Below, piece after piece: positions 1-13,269 of a stretch of 64,000 nt of DNA. The notes under the pieces were generated by a model. It saw only the letters and a program-made list of their open reading frames with translations, was not told the origin of the DNA and made no database searches. The first letter of the stretch is position 1. Every line of letters begins with the position of its first letter. The DNA comes from Allantophomopsis cytisporea. Taxonomy: Eukaryota > Ascomycota > Leotiomycetes > Phacidiales > Phacidiaceae. The DNA lies in NCBI GenBank assembly GCA_024752435.1, contig CP103034.1:1116001-1180000 (forward strand), written 5' to 3'. The position numbers were made by a program, and so were the translations under genes.

Positions 1-1182
1 AGGATCCTCCGGTGTCTTACAATGTGCAATATCAAGGTGAGATCACATATCTATCTGAAAGCTAGGCTCCTTCTGACATAGTTACAGAGCTTGTCATTCG
101 AACGGTACAGCTTCTTCTTATGGTTGAAGAGGCACTTCAGCAAGAGAGCAATCACACAGGTAAAGCCATCGTGATTGGTTCATGGAATTAGATTAGATAG
201 GAGGATGACATGAACATTCATGATCAAAGGAAATGACTCTTTGCAATGCAAAGAGCGTTCGAATATATGTTTCTCAGGATACTTACCAAATCACAGGAAT
301 GCTCTGTGGCATCGACGGCGTTTATCGGCCGCCAGTGACGATGGGGATATTTGGGCAGCTTTGGAACCACGTCTGATTTGGCGACCGCGAGCGTCACAAA
401 AGCAAGGATCTTGTTTCGGGATACAACAAGATTATGGGGTACGATGACAAGAGAAGCAATCGCTGGCTATGAATTGCTGGGTAAGTTCAGAGATGGGTAG
501 GGTATTACGGATTAGAACATTGTTTAGAAGCGAAACCCGAGCGACACGAAGAAGACTTTACATTGTCAGCTCATTCAATCAAAAGTTTAAATAGAGATTT
601 ATGAATGTGATAAGGTTGTAGCATCTTTCCTGGGCAAATTTGCCCTTTGCATCGATGTTGGGCTCGGTGCCCTCCCCAATGGACCCTCACAGCAAGGCTG
701 AAACACATCGAAGACAACAACCTGCAGAACCAACGTTTCGAGACTGGACCCCAACCACATGTTTTCCGCAATGAAGCCTATTCTTCTTATGCAGCGGTCA
801 TGGCGCTCGTGATCAACACTTCATCGATACTTTTACGATTCTCAATTGGTTCGGCGACTTAATGACGGGCTTGCGAATGCACGAGCATTTCATGTCCGTC
901 CGCGTACTTAATGCAGGTCCCTGTATGAGTGATATTTACGAAGGACTTCGGCATGGTGTTGATTTAGGGTGGCTCTCTTGATACGGCCTCGGGTACAGAT
1001 TCTCGATGGTGCCGGAGGTTACAATGGCGCCGCTAGAAAGAATGTTCATATTCCATACCAAACTAAACAACGTTCTACTTTTTCCTTCCATACCATTTCC
1101 TCAGATCATTCTGCCATTTCCAATTTGACCTGCCTGGTAGCAGTGTCCTTTCTTTATTTTCTTAATCTTTCATTATTTCGAG
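1..1182. other. Left-edge non-coding stretch, upstream of MFS gene
   Basis: I find no supportable gene here. The only open frames are short (under 90 codons), mostly overlapping on both strands, with no recognisable motif and no convincing splice pattern joining them. The last 150 bp before position 1183 are pyrimidine-rich, as is common just upstream of fungal start codons, and probably hold the promoter and leader of the transporter that follows. A diverged gene remnant around 560-960 cannot be excluded. Confidence 0.5.
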
Positions 1183-3062
1183 ATGGCTGCGGAAATTCAA
1201 TTACCAGAACTTACCAGGAGTAAGACTCTCAAGAGCATCATTCACCAAGAGCATGAGGTGGAGGTTTCTGAGGGTAGAATGAGCTGGAACGACAGGTTCA
1301 GTGTGTTTTCGAAATCAGTTCTCAAATACGGCACAGGGCGGTACTCGGGGGTCGAATTGTGCCCTCAACCATCCAGTGATGCCTCGGATCCTCTCGTATG
1401 TTAATCCTGTGCCCTTAAGATGATAAGCAGAGGATTCTGATCAGTTCTAGAATTGGCCACTTTGGAAGAAGGACTTGAGCTTCTTTGGGCTTTGCTTTAC
1501 AATCGCCACAGTTGGTGCTCTCAAAAGCATACTATTTACTGTCAATTCCATCATTGTAACAGAATTCAATGTCTCATATCTCAGCGCCGCGGCCTTAACA
1601 GGAGCTCCTTTGCTTTTCGCTGCCATTTCAGGACTTTTGACTGCCGGATTCTCTCAGATTATTGGAAAGCGGTCCATATATATCTCCGCTGTCATCCTCA
1701 TGTTCATTGGGAGTATGTGGAATATGCACATTACAGACAGTTATGCGCAATTCATGGTGGCGAGAATATTTCAGGGAATCGGCTGGGGAGCATTCGAGTC
1801 TCTTGCTTTGTCATCGATCAATGATATGTACTTTGTAGGTTTATCGTTCCAGTCACTATGTACAGCTTCTGACAGTATCATAGGCACACCAGAAAGGCGC
1901 CAGGACAAACATCTACACTTTTATCTCTCTAACCTCGACCTGGGGCCCACCAATCCTCGGCGGTTATATATCGCAGTCGACAGAGGGATGGCGTCAACAA
2001 TTCATGCTGCTCAGCATTTTCCAATCTGCTTCTATTGTTCTTATCATCTTCGGCAGCCCAGAAACCGCCTTTTCACCATCTACGCCCAGCACAGACGCCT
2101 CATTCAAGTACGGGAAATCCTCCACTGTCATAACTGCAGCCCCAACACCTCATAGTAGAGTCCTAGCATACATTAGCACTCTCAGACCAGTTTCATACCA
2201 GAAGCCTTTCGAAGTGGCCACATTTCTCGCTCCCTTACGCCAGACGTTCACACCCACATCCGCACTCCTCTCTCTTTACTCCATCATCCCCACAGCTCTC
2301 ATCTTCAGCACCGCCTCTTCACTATCCTGTCTTTTCAGCCCCATGCCCACCTTCATCCTACCGGCTCCCCTGGGCTATCTTTTTATCATGCCTCTCCTAT
2401 TCATCGTCATATTCCACCCCATGGCAACCTTCCTCCTTCCCACCCTCACAACCCGCATGACCATCGGCCTCGCCAGCTCGTCGAAAACCAAGGCACGCCG
2501 CAACCTATGGCTTCTCGTCCTCGCAATGGCCTTCGGGCTAGTTGGCACTCTTGGCTTTGGCATATACCTAGGCAGGCAGGGCATTCCCGAAAAGGCTACA
2601 GTTGTGGGCGCTATCTTCCGTCACAGGCGCGAGTCCAATGTAGACGTGATCATCGTATCCATGTTCCTTAGTTTTATGGTTGCTGGTGCTGTGATGGGCG
2701 ATGTCGCTATCTGGGGGTACTTGAGAGGGGACATGGCTGCGAAGAGGAAGAGTGATGGGCCGCGAGTGAGAAGGGTTGGCGATGACGATGATGTCTTGAC
2801 GTGGAATGCCGTGTCATTCTGGAAGAACATTGTTACTGGCATCATGGTCATCGTGTTGCCGGCCGGCATTGTTAGTGCTAGGCCGCTGGAGATGGCTTTC
2901 ATCGGATTGAGTATTCTAGAGATCGTAATGTGTGCTGGTGTGTCATCTGTGCTCTTCTGGGCGTTGAAGTTGGTCAAGAAAGGAGATCGCTTTGTGCTTG
3001 CTAGATCGCAGGAGGCGGGTTTGAGGAGGTGGGAGAGCAATGCTAGTTTCTTTGATGCTTAG
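1183..3062 (+). CDS. MFS transporter, DHA1-like
   Basis: Predicted 591-residue polytopic membrane transporter of the major facilitator superfamily, probably in the plasma membrane; substrate unknown. Exons are 1183-1395, 1451-1834 and 1884-3062, both junctions in phase 0. The N-terminus is hydrophilic (about 70 residues) and leads into DPLNWPLWKKDLSF, the typical entry to helix 1 of fungal drug:H+ antiporter-like carriers. Helix 2-3 carries a motif-A-like GFSQIIGKRSIY, then VARIFQGIGWGAFES and SINDMYFAHQKGART, the usual D-x-Y-F-x-x-x-x-x-G block just after a splice junction. TWGPPILGGYI matches helix 5 of this family. The middle loop and C-terminal half are more diverged, with about six further hydrophobic segments. 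It stands alone with no biosynthetic cluster beside it, so a substrate cannot be inferred. Family call is firm, subfamily less so. Confidence 0.88.
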
Positions 3063-4111
3063 GTAGATCTGCTGGACAGATTGGGTCTGATTAGGTGGTA
3101 TATGAGGTTAATTGCTTTTAATGATACACATTTTGCTTCGGATCTGGTGGATAATAGCTCGGTGGGATGGTTTAAGGGTGATAGAAAAGAATAGTGTAGG
3201 ATCGTAATCAAAGAGATTAAATTGTGCCTGTCAGAGCATGCATATCTACTCATTGGAACTGTCATGATGAATATTATCAGTGCAATGAATACTAGAGTAA
3301 TTACTGGAGCTGTAAAGTTATTATCAGTCATGTAATAATTATAGAATCCACATTTTTAGCAGCAGCTATTCGGAATCGTACGTTCTTGGTTGCTCGTCAT
3401 AGATAATAAAAGCAGCTACATGCATTTGTGAGAATAGTTCTTGGTGAAAAGAATACAATATTAAGAGATCAACCAGCCAAATCCGGAAAATAAATGTAAT
3501 CAATCTCTAAAATTCACGAAAACCCGCCTGATTACAAGGAACTGCATGAACACACCATTAACGACTTTCGTTTCTGTTTTGATTCATCCACATAGTTGAT
3601 GGGTACTATACTTGTATGTACAAGATTCGTCATTCGAAATGAGACTGGGCAATGGCGTTGATGACGATGATGCTTGGGCGAGAGATGAAGACGAATGCGT
3701 GAAAAGGTATATGTAAGTTCATTCCAACAGGCGTAGACTTTCCAACTTCAAGATCGAAGCCTTAGTGTTGCCAGTTTCTCCAGACTATGCCTCCTACCCT
3801 TGTACATTCTCTGACCTCAAGAGTCTCAAGCTCAGACTTCCTGTAATTTGGTTGGGTCGTTATGGACATTCGAGAAGTTGCGGGCAGGGTATTCAGGCCC
3901 CTCCGTTAAACCGCACGTTAAACGTAACTCGGTACTAGAACCGTATATTGACATGTTTTGTGATTTCTTGATACAATTGTACAAATAAAAAGAAGCTCAC
4001 ACACACTGAGGAAAGCTCAAACGGTCCTCGATCTGAGACTAGGCCGTTTAATGCAGTTCCCCCACCCCACTCTAATTCCATCTACTCCCACTTTCGTCAC
4101 TCTCCTCGCAT
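3063..4111. other. Convergent intergenic region, MFS / COX6
   Basis: This stretch lies between two genes that converge on it, so it should contain their 3' untranslated regions and polyadenylation sites. It is AT-rich and has no open frame above 90 codons. I see no RNA gene, repeat or conserved element in it. Confidence 0.55.
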
Positions 4112-4823
4112 TTAAGCACTCTCTGGGTACAAGTCCTCCTTCAAACTGACACCGAGCTCCTCTCTGAGAGGCTTGAGCTCCTCAAGGTATTGCTCGTACT
4201 GGCCCTTGTTCTCAACCTTTGCCTTGACACCTGTAAAAACCATTAGCCTTCCGCTTTATCCGAGATATTGGAGATGTGTACCCTCAAAGATCCGCACGGC
4301 GGTTGGGTAGTCGTTGACACGTCTGGCGGCCTTCAAGGCAGCGATGAGGACGGATGGGGATGGAACAAGATCGTAGGCGAAAGCGTTGTTGAGGTTACGC
4401 TGTGGGCAATATATCAGCACAATTGACCCATTGACTTCCATCAATACTCATACCTGAAGCTCGAAAACATCCTGTACTTGCTCAAACTCCTTCTCGTATC
4501 TATAGCACCAATCGAATCAGCAATTGTTGTAACCGAAGATGCCTGATCGTGACGTCGGAGGTTTTCGCATGCGTCACAATCGGCCAAATCTTCCCGGACC
4601 ACCCATTGGACCTCGCATACCTGGCGGTGAACTCCTCGAAGGACTCCTCGTGGTGTCCAGCGGCTTCCTCGCCGTCCTTGTCGGCGGAGAATCTCTTCAT
4701 GGAAGTGCTGAAGTTGGCAGTAGCTGGAGCCAAAGCGCGGCGGGAGACGGCTGGGCGAGCGACGCGGAGGAGGGAAGCGGATTGAGCGCGAGCTGCAACG
4801 CGCAACAGAGATGTAGAGGCCAT
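4112..4823 (-). CDS. COX6: Cytochrome c oxidase subunit 6 (subunit Va)
   Basis: Nuclear-encoded peripheral subunit of mitochondrial complex IV on the matrix side, homologous to mammalian COX5A. Four exons (4823-4621, 4499-4454, 4399-4282, 4230-4112) give 161 residues, close to the yeast length. Residues 1 to about 40 are rich in Arg, Ala and Ser with no acidic residues, as in a mitochondrial presequence. The mature part shows ESFEEFTARYEKEFEQVQDV, then ELQRNLNNAFAYDLVPSP, then AARRVNDYPTAVRIFEGVK, the characteristic alpha-helical repeat region of this subunit, and ends KPLREELGVSLKEDLYPESA. All three introns are about 50-120 bp with good GT-AG borders and the phases agree. The start was chosen because it is the first ATG before the presequence and gives normal length. 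The gene converges with the MFS gene on its 3' side. Confidence 0.95.
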
Positions 4824-7343
4824 TTTGTGAGGGTTTGTGGTGCGTTGATATTAACAATTGAGGTCGTGGGGGTACGTCGTGAGCTCGTCGTCGATTGGGA
4901 TTTTGGCGGCCAGGCCGAAGGGGCCACGAGAAAATACCGCTAGGTCAGTTTGGCGAATCAGCATCATACCATTCCTCGCTCGTCAGCCTCAGGCGTGACT
5001 CAGGCCTGCAGGTTTATCAGACCTGGTGATTCGTAACGTACGAGAATTATTTGACAGACATAGACACACCGAAGAAGGTGAAGCGGCGCTCGGCCAAGGG
5101 AAGCGTACAGTAAGGTAAGATAAGGTAAGATATACATCTTGGTTTTCTGTTCCAGCCTCGTTTTGTTGCCTATTGATTTATTCTCTTATTCTCAGCTCCG
5201 ATGATTTAAGATGTCAATTTCATGTATTTATTGCCACATATCGGACTTCATTCTATGAGAGGGAAGAAAAGAGATATATTTCAACTGAGATAACGATATT
5301 CAAAGACGGCACTGCATCAGCAGCCTCGAATGTACTATTTCTCTGATACGAGATTGAACAAATAAAGTCCAAATCGAGAGAAAGAAATCAAGAGATAACG
5401 CACAGTCTCCTTCTCCTCGGCTTCCGGATGTGGACCGTTGTCAAATGACGATTCGGCTCGACTGGGATGTGGAAGAGCACACAATATCAACCAGCTTGCT
5501 GCAGTTTATTCTATGTCGAAAGCCTCCGTGTAACGCTCTATTATTATTATTTGGGCATACTAAGAATTTCGACGAAGACGGGTTTTGTATTTTAAACATC
5601 AATGAGAGTGTCATATTTTAAAGCGTGAACTCGAAGGATGACAAGAGTGACGATAGACCAGATTGTTTGATGAATTTACAACCTATCAAATTGATGCGGG
5701 TTCCGATTTTATGTTTATATATATACATATAACAATAGAGCTTTGAAGTCATTTTCAGCTATGTAGACAAGAATTTAGTAAGGGTTGTACTCATATTGGT
5801 CTTGTGTTGCTGACTTGAAGTAGAGTCATATGATTTGTATCATTTCACAGTGCTCTGTATGTACTTCGTGTGCTTTACCCTTCATTTAACTATTGCAAGC
5901 ATAATTAATCATATACGACTGTACAAAGTTATACGATGGAATTCATTCAGAATGTATCAGGATCATTGGCTTTATGATTGAAAGTGCAGATACCATAAAA
6001 ATGCAATACATAGTACAATGCATAATGTCTTATTCTAAACAAAGTACCGTCTCAACTATAATAACAATGACAAGATGATCAAGAAGATGCCGAGAAAGAT
6101 GAGGTCTTGGTGAAATGAGGACAGTGCGTCCCGAGGTGAGTACATACTCATCTTCCATCATTACTTCGGCTTTCACGTGCCAACTTCCCAAATTCTGGAA
6201 AGATTATTACCGAATATTCTTTTCCAAGCGTTACCTTTGATCAACAGTCTCAGTCAGCAACAAGGCAAAGACAATATTGAGGAGATGTCTTTACCTCCAG
6301 TCTAACTTTATGCAACTTGTAATTCTCCGATCCCTTTTTTCTTATACCTTCCACTGACTGCGAATATCTCCATTGAGTCGGCTTCACGTGCAAATTAATT
6401 GCTAGATGTCCCAAGGTCCGAAATGAGCCCTCCCGTCCTTCGATCCTGCGTATGTCATATCCGTAAGTACACCGGACCACCGAATAGCGATACGCCGATG
6501 TCAAATCTCGGTAGACGGCAGCTTATTCCCCAGATGAGGTTGTTATTCTCTTGGGGGCTGCGGTGTCAGCAGAAAGGATAATGAAAACCGATTGGTCTTG
6601 CTATTCTTATGGACGTATTCTATGTTTATGCATCTCGTCACTGGCTCATGAGTCTCTGTACTGTGTACTTGGTATTGAAAAGGGATCCGAAAGTCAAAGG
6701 TAAAGGTACGAACCTTAAGGAAAGGTCAGATACCTTATGTGAGATACCGAAAGGTACATAAATAAGTGCCTGCATTCATGCCTGATATCGCAGGAAGAAT
6801 TGAAGACTTCCGACATTGACGCTCTTTCACTCGCTCTCTCTGTTGATGTAGCCCCCTAAAATCTGTCACTCTCGCACGCGACTGGCTAGTTACCACGGAC
6901 ACATAATCCCCTTCCAAGCTGGCTCAAATCCCAGAAAAGCCGTTTGGATCACACACTCCAACGGCCTTTCATCGTCTCCCTAATTTCTGTACAAATAGCT
7001 CTCTTCATTTCTCAAATTCCCCTTTGAAAAGTGTCCGTTTCTTTGTATTTGAGCATTCTTCTCCTTCACAGCAGAAAGGCATATCGTTTGGAGAAAGACC
7101 AAAAAAACCTAAAAAAAAATAAAAGGATAAAGAGAAAGTCAAAAGCGGTAGAAGCTGGGAGAAAAGGGTATTAAAAAAGTATCCATTTGTTTCCTGTTTG
7201 GTCGGCGCTGCGTTCGCCTTGCGGAATAGCTCCCTTTCTGCCCGTCGGCCGCTCAAATAACTTTGAGTTCCTACTCTACACGTACACTCTTTCAACCATC
7301 CCTCTCCGCAACCCCATTGTCGCAGACAAATACAATCCTCACA
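4824..7343. other. Divergent intergenic region, COX6 / elongase
   Basis: About 2.5 kb separating two divergently transcribed genes. It should hold both promoters. I see a short imperfect repeat of TAAGGTAAGATA near 5113-5132, AT-rich DNA from 5200 to 6100, and a purine/pyrimidine-biased leader from about 7080 to 7340 just before the elongase start, including A-runs near 7104 and 7113. Open frames are under 100 codons, overlap each other and show no motif. No RNA gene was recognised. Confidence 0.5.
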
Positions 7344-8542
7344 ATGGCAGACCTCATCAAGTCCATCCCTCTTCCCACAATCGATCGCCCATTCGGCATT
7401 GAGCTATGGCCGTATTTCGACAAGGTCTTCACGGCCGTGAAGGGCTACCATCCCCAGGATTTCGACTTCCAGCCTCATATCACACCAATGTCGACATTGA
7501 AGGAGTCCGGGCTCATGATCGCGACCTACTATGTTGTGATCTTTGGTGGCCGTGAGATCATGCGCAACCGTCCAGCTTTCAAGCTCAACGGTCCCTTCAT
7601 GGTCCACAACTTCTACCTCACAGCCATCAGCGCCATTCTCCTGGCTCTCTTCATTGAGCAGCTTGTCCCTACGCTTTACAACTATGGAATCTTCCATACC
7701 ATTTGCAAGGCTGAGGGTGGATGGACCAAGCCTTTGGTTATCTTGTACTATGTATGTGCGCGGCTGAGAAGATGCAGCCCTGAAGCCCCAAGACTGACAT
7801 GCTCTAGTTGAACTACCTTACTAAGTACCTCGAGCTTATTGATACCGTTTTCTTGGTCTTGAAGAAGAAGCCATTGAGTAAGTAGCAGCAACTTTTCGAA
7901 CATTGTGATTCAATTGCTAATATATGGACTTCAGCCTTCCTCCATTGTTATCACCACGGTGCAACCGCCCTCCTTTGCTACACCCAACTTATTGGTTTGA
8001 CTGCAGTCTCCTGGGTTCCAATTACACTTAACCTCATGGTTCACGTTGTTATGTACTGGTACTACTTCCAAAGTGCTCGCGGCATCCGTATCTGGTGGAA
8101 GGAATGGATTACCCGTCTCCAGATTATCCAATTTGTTATCGACCTTGGTAAGTTCCGAGAGGCCCCTCCGCACTCCCCCACAAAGCATAAGCTGACGTTA
8201 TCTCCCCCAGTGTTTGTCTACTTTGCTTCATACACCTACTTCACCTCCACTTACTTCCCATGGATGCCAAACGCCGGCAAGTGTGCTGGAGAGGAGTTCG
8301 CTGCCTTCGCCGGCATGGGCATCATCAGCTCCTACCTTCTCCTCTTCATCTCCTTCTACGTCGCAACCTACAAGAAGGATGGCAAGCGTCCAACTGGTCG
8401 CAAGGCAGCTCGCTCCCTCAAGGACGCTCAGGTTCCAGATGTCGCTGCCCTCACTGGCGGCAAGATCAACCCAGCGGCCAACGGCAAGGCTTCCTCTACT
8501 GCCACGCCAAACCGTCCCGTCACTCGCTCTCGCAAGGCCTAA
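7344..8542 (+). CDS. Very-long-chain fatty acid elongase (ELO family)
   Basis: Endoplasmic reticulum 3-ketoacyl-CoA synthase that condenses malonyl-CoA with a long acyl-CoA, the first step of elongation feeding sphingolipids and very-long-chain lipids. Exons 7344-7751, 7808-7877, 7935-8147 and 8211-8542 encode 340 residues, similar to yeast Elo2/Elo3. The hallmark histidine box HCYHH is at residues 163-167, placed directly after an intron. It is preceded by YLTKYLELIDTVFLVLKKK, the conserved K-x-x-E-x-x-D-T helix, and followed by MVHVVMYWYYF. Six to seven hydrophobic segments are visible. The C-terminal 70 residues are basic and low in complexity and end RSRKA, so the cytosolic tail could act as an ER retrieval signal; this is inference. 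The ATG was chosen for its ACAATGG context and because the protein then starts MADLIKSIPLP. Whether it is the Elo2 or Elo3 orthologue is not decided. Confidence 0.95.
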
Positions 8543-11421
8543 ACGCCCACCTACCCCAAACACTCTTCTTCCGGTATATAGAGCACGTAAACGGAGATAT
8601 ATAGACGAGCAAATGAGGGTCTACATGGCATGCATGGGTAATGGTGTGTTCGGAGAGGAATCCGCTCACGACAGATTCTACTTCCTTGTATATGTACAAT
8701 GCTTATACTTTGTGGTTGATGGGCTTGGTTGGTTTAGAGGGTGCTTTTAAGAAGCGCGCTTCTTTCTGATTGTAAGATGTAATGCCGGCATGGGACGCAC
8801 GAAAAAAACAAAATTTCCTTTAGCCTTCATTTCACAAAGGGACTTGATGTCGGAGATATTTCTTCCGGCAGCGAGTCCCTTTGTATTTGTGTTTTTTATT
8901 TGTACATCAAAATTGAGGGCCTTGGTCGGGATATGTATGGGCAACGGCGTGGACGGTTGGGCGAACCGTGTTGTGTTCCATAAGATAGTTTAATAGACAT
9001 GATCTCCTGATGGACTCACATGCTTTCTTACTTCCTCAGTCCTGTCTGCCGTTTTGGCTTTTCTTTTCTTGCCATGGGTGACAACGAAGGTTCGTGCTTC
9101 GGACTCTGGTGGGGTTCAACATGTGAATATTGAAGCCTAGAGTATGGCTAGGCGGCATCGGTTGATTATGTACTGAAGTACCTCAAGTATGTGATACAGA
9201 AAGAAGACCATGACATGGACATAAACATGAGTGTGAGAGTGAAATGAGACAGTATTTGAGGATCCTCGAGTGCATATGTATGGGGAACTGCGGAGTACCG
9301 TGTAAAGAAGCACAGCAGCAAGGCTGAATTAAAACAAAAACCCGCCTGCGCTGCCTCTGCATGCGTTGTTACTCACACCGATTCCGTCATCGATGCTCAC
9401 GATTCGATGAACGAGGTGATAACGATCTGCTGCAGGAAGGATGTCATGTACCAGACGAAAGATTGAGATTGATCCGCTCTCACGAAGGAACGCATGTGGG
9501 CACGCAAGAAGCTCCAGGTCCAGCTCCAAAGCGGATCGCCATCATTCGAAATTATTCGTTGATATCGATCGGCTCCTGCGAAGTCCTCCTGCTCTCGCTT
9601 CCCACGCTGCAACATCACTCGTGCGGCATTTGTTTAACGAGCTGCTGGCTGCTGGGATGTGCGAGCTTGGCTTCCCCACGTGCTGATCTGATAACTGCGT
9701 CGATGCTTGGAGACGAGACTGAGACGAGCATGCGAGAGGAAGGAAAGGGAAGGGATAGGAAGGGAAGGGGAGGGTGATGTTCTATGAAGATGAAGGGCGG
9801 ATTTGCGGGATTACGCCAGCAGCGGAGCGTCGGAATACCTACTTGACATGTTTAGGTACTCTACGCAGGATTTGGCACGAGTGGTGGGAGGGTGTGACCC
9901 TTGGGAGGAAGGAGTTCATGTCAACTGCGTCCGTCAAATACATGGCCATCCCGACGGACGCTTCAATTTCTCTCATCTCGTTTCATGATCTAAGTGCCGG
10001 TTCCTGTGTTCCTGAAAGCGTTCCTGTACGTTCCTGCAACGGACCCGACGATTACCTCGTCTTGCCGGGTGAACACGAGCGTCGGAGCCGAAGCGCGCAT
10101 AAGGTTGGTGATATTGGCTACAGAAGGGCGAAGGGCGAAGGATGTTGTGGCTGGAATATCAATGCAACGAGCACGAGGCGTAGGATCGATGGTGGTGGTG
10201 GTGTGCTAAGTCAGGCATTGACCTTGCTGATGTTAAGGTGGTGAATTTTCGTTTATCGTGGAACAATCTGCAGGATGCAAAGCGATGGAAGGGCTTGGGA
10301 TGAACCTACATGGTGACGCTCGTTACCATTCTCGTGAGCGGGGGACCTGTGATACGACATGACATTACTTATCCTCGTTGGTTTGCATATCTGCATACTT
10401 ACTCCATATATCTTACTCCATATTTCATGTGCAGCTCTGATATCTTGGTTCTTGTGCAATGAGCAGCTGCTGGGATAACGATCCGTTTCGGATTACGGCT
10501 CAGACGGTGAGCTAAGCAAAGGCAGAACGGCGAGCAATGGGAGAGTTCAAGAAAGATGAGCCCTCGTAAGGATGTGCAGAGAATGACAGAATCTTGCTTA
10601 AACTTTGGCATGGACAAGCAACCTAGGTGAAGCTGAAGGGCTACGATTGTGGCTGGATCATGAACCGTTTGATGGCCTTTGTACTTGTATATCTTCTTGG
10701 GGAAAGGACAGAAAAGAAAAAGCCAATCTGCGGCAGTGTGGTCTCAGCTGCAATGCATCGTGACTCCATGAGGATCCAGATGTCGACTCAAGACATTCCT
10801 TTTTCTCTTTTTTTTTTGTCCCAGCCGCCAGCACCGCGATCTCGTCGTGTCTCCGATCACAGAAAGATCCAAGAACCACGGTGTTAGCGAGATGGCCAGC
10901 TGAGTTGTGGGGACTTTCGTTGTGCTTGTAAACATTCGCAGATCAAGCGGTGAGGGGAGGTGAGGTGTGCAGTGAGGTCACACAGTCGGCGTTTATTTTA
11001 TTTTCTTCGTTTGCTGTACAAGGCTCCGCTCCCATCGTATGTATTCTCTGCTCATGGATGGATTCACTGCACGATGATGGCTGGCTGGCTCACGTCCCCA
11101 CGAGACGTCGGAGCATATCCCCTCAATTGTGCCCAAAACAGGCCATTCCCGTGTGGCCTTGACCACTGAGTCCGCGTGCTCTGGGAATAGAGATGAGATT
11201 CTCCGAGATAGAGTATTGTCAGAGTTAAATAGACTTCCTAAGACATTCTGGTGATGCGCACGTTTATTTCTGATCATGATGTCGTTGGTGCTTGCGTCAA
11301 CCTCAGGCGACCTGTCAAAGTATGTATGTATGTACAGCGTACACACTTATCTAAGCCAAACACGATGGTGAAGCTGCAACGAGCGGAAAAACACCAGCGT
11401 CTCAGAATTGTGTGTGTTCAC

Positions 11422-11456
11422 ACAGACAGACAGCCAGCCAGCCAGCCAGTCAGTCG
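11422..11456. repeat. CAGA/CAGC tetranucleotide tract
   Basis: Short interrupted tract of CAGA then CAGC then CAGT units, read directly from the sequence. It lies in the gene-poor region about 40 bp upstream of a TATG microsatellite. Confidence 0.85.
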
Positions 11457-11496
11457 GTATTCCTCGTGCTGATCATACCCTACGCTATGATATTTC

Positions 11497-11530
11497 TATG
11501 TATGTATGTATGTATGTATGTATGTATGTA
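11497..11530. repeat. TATG tetranucleotide microsatellite
   Basis: About eight uninterrupted TATG units. The same unit recurs at 12331-12370, 16925-16964 and, as its complement, at 16694-16720 and 45599-45619. Confidence 0.95.
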
Positions 11531-12330
11531 CATCGTCACACAGTGAGACTTCCGCCGATGAATAAATTTCCCGTCTATACGCAATAATCAGTGAAGTTAA
11601 AAGCATACACGAGGTTCCAGTTGGAGATTGCGGCGCATCCCATATGTATTATTACGCAGTATGAAGATGTTTTTCTTTTTTTGTCTTCCAGGAGAGGAGA
11701 TTTGAGTAGTAGCCATTAGCCATCACGAGTAGGAAGCGGCGAAGGGGGTTGGAGAGGGAGGATGGATGTTACCTGATGGGCACTTATTTGGTGCTCCAGG
11801 GCTTATGGGAGGCTGACGGTTAGGCTTTTCAGTGGCCAGCCAACCGCCCTTCACGCAGTCCATACGTCTTGAAACTCTCTCGACAGCTGGTGATCATCAG
11901 TTATGCTTTGCACTATTCTTGAACTTTCCCACCACCGCCACCACCTCAGAACCCCGTATTCTCAAGATGACCACCAGCAGACCACACCTACAGAAAGTTA
12001 ACTTGGACGTGGACTTTGTTACTGGTAACTTGTACTTGCTTTCCTCTAATCCCGTGTAAAAACAAATCAATATCTAATATACCTTATCCATTCTCCGGAT
12101 CCCAACGGCTGTAAAAGGTACATTAGTGTGTGTCTGGCGGTATATATTTGAAGTCCATACTCATTACGCTGATGCACCCGTGCAGTTACATATGTGTGTA
12201 TAAATAACAAGATGTGGTTTTACGTCGTTAAGGGAAAACACGAACATTTGAGACTTTAGGACGAACTTCGAAGATCCTGCAACGCACACGCACACACACA
12301 TCCTCTCACACCCCAGCCTACACATCTATC

Positions 12331-12370
12331 TGTATGTATGTATGTATGTATGTATGTATGTATGTATGTA
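12331..12370. repeat. TATG tetranucleotide microsatellite
   Basis: About ten units of TATG, about 800 bp from the copy at 11497. About 55 bp further on lies a long CT-rich tract. Confidence 0.95.
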
Positions 12371-12423
12371 TCTAACTTTGTAATATCCACAGTCACGAAA
12401 ATATGTACATTCTGCGTGGTACT

Positions 12424-12462
12424 CTCCCCCCTTCCCTCCCTCCCTCTCTCTCTCTCTCTCTT
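12424..12462. repeat. CT-rich polypyrimidine tract
   Basis: Uninterrupted pyrimidines ending in at least ten CT dinucleotides. A second, similar tract is at 12926-12965. Such asymmetric tracts are common in fungal promoters and can also form triplex DNA. Confidence 0.9.
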
Positions 12463-12925
12463 CATGCTCTTCCTTCTTAGCTGACAGCGCGCACCGGCGA
12501 TGGCTGTGCCTCTTATTTACATACAGTCAGCCCCATCAACTCATCCTTCAGTCAATATCTTTAGCTCTCCCGATCTACGTCCACCAACTCCCATCTGTCA
12601 TGCCTATGTCATGCAAGCGCAGTATGTACACTCCACGAAGATATGGCGGATAGCCGTATCCGGCCTTTTCCCTCTGCTGTGAACTGCCCATTGGGATTTT
12701 AGCAAGAAAATGTCACCATAGTCAAATAGGAGTTCCACCTTTATTTGGCTGTGTATAGTAGCTATTGGGAACACGATGGCATGGGTTTTGTCGTTCCCTA
12801 CTACCCAAGAGCCTTTTTGAGGTGGGGGCCGCGCGAACAAGGACCCCTGAGATTGAACACTCGACCAATTACATGCCTCTATGTCGTACAGATGCCCTTT
12901 CGAAGTCTCTCCACTTTTTCATGGG

Positions 12926-12965
12926 TCTCTTCCTCTCTTTCTCTCTCTCTCTCTCTTTCTCTCTC
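12926..12965. repeat. CT-rich polypyrimidine tract
   Basis: Second CT-rich pyrimidine run, about 460 bp downstream of the first one. Confidence 0.9.
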
Positions 12966-13230
12966 ATGGGTCTCATCATTTATGGGATCCTCATTCAACC
13001 ACACCACCCATCTCTAGGCTATAGAGTAGTAGTAGTTAGTAGAGTGAGAGAGTAGTTTGAAGGGCCCTTCCTAACCATCGAGTTCAACCGGTGCGTATCT
13101 GATGGTTGAGATTCCGCGCCAGAACAGCGCCAGTTAGCCTTTCAGGGTGAACGGGCAGTCCAGCATCAGCCAAGGAATCATGGGAGTCGAGGGTGTTTTG
13201 GCGCGCCAGGAGTGAGCAAGCAAGCACATA

Positions 13231-13231
13231 C

Positions 13232-13268
<37 letters not shown>

Positions 13269-13269
13269 T
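13231..13269. repeat. TAG trinucleotide microsatellite
   Basis: About twelve TAG units on the plus strand. It lies in the upstream region of the gene at 14644 and is not inside a supported reading frame, since TAG is a stop codon in one frame. Confidence 0.95.

Noticed and set aside
1..1182. Possible transposon or gene remnant left of the MFS gene
   Set aside because: Several short frames exist, but none gives a motif and no junctions connect them.
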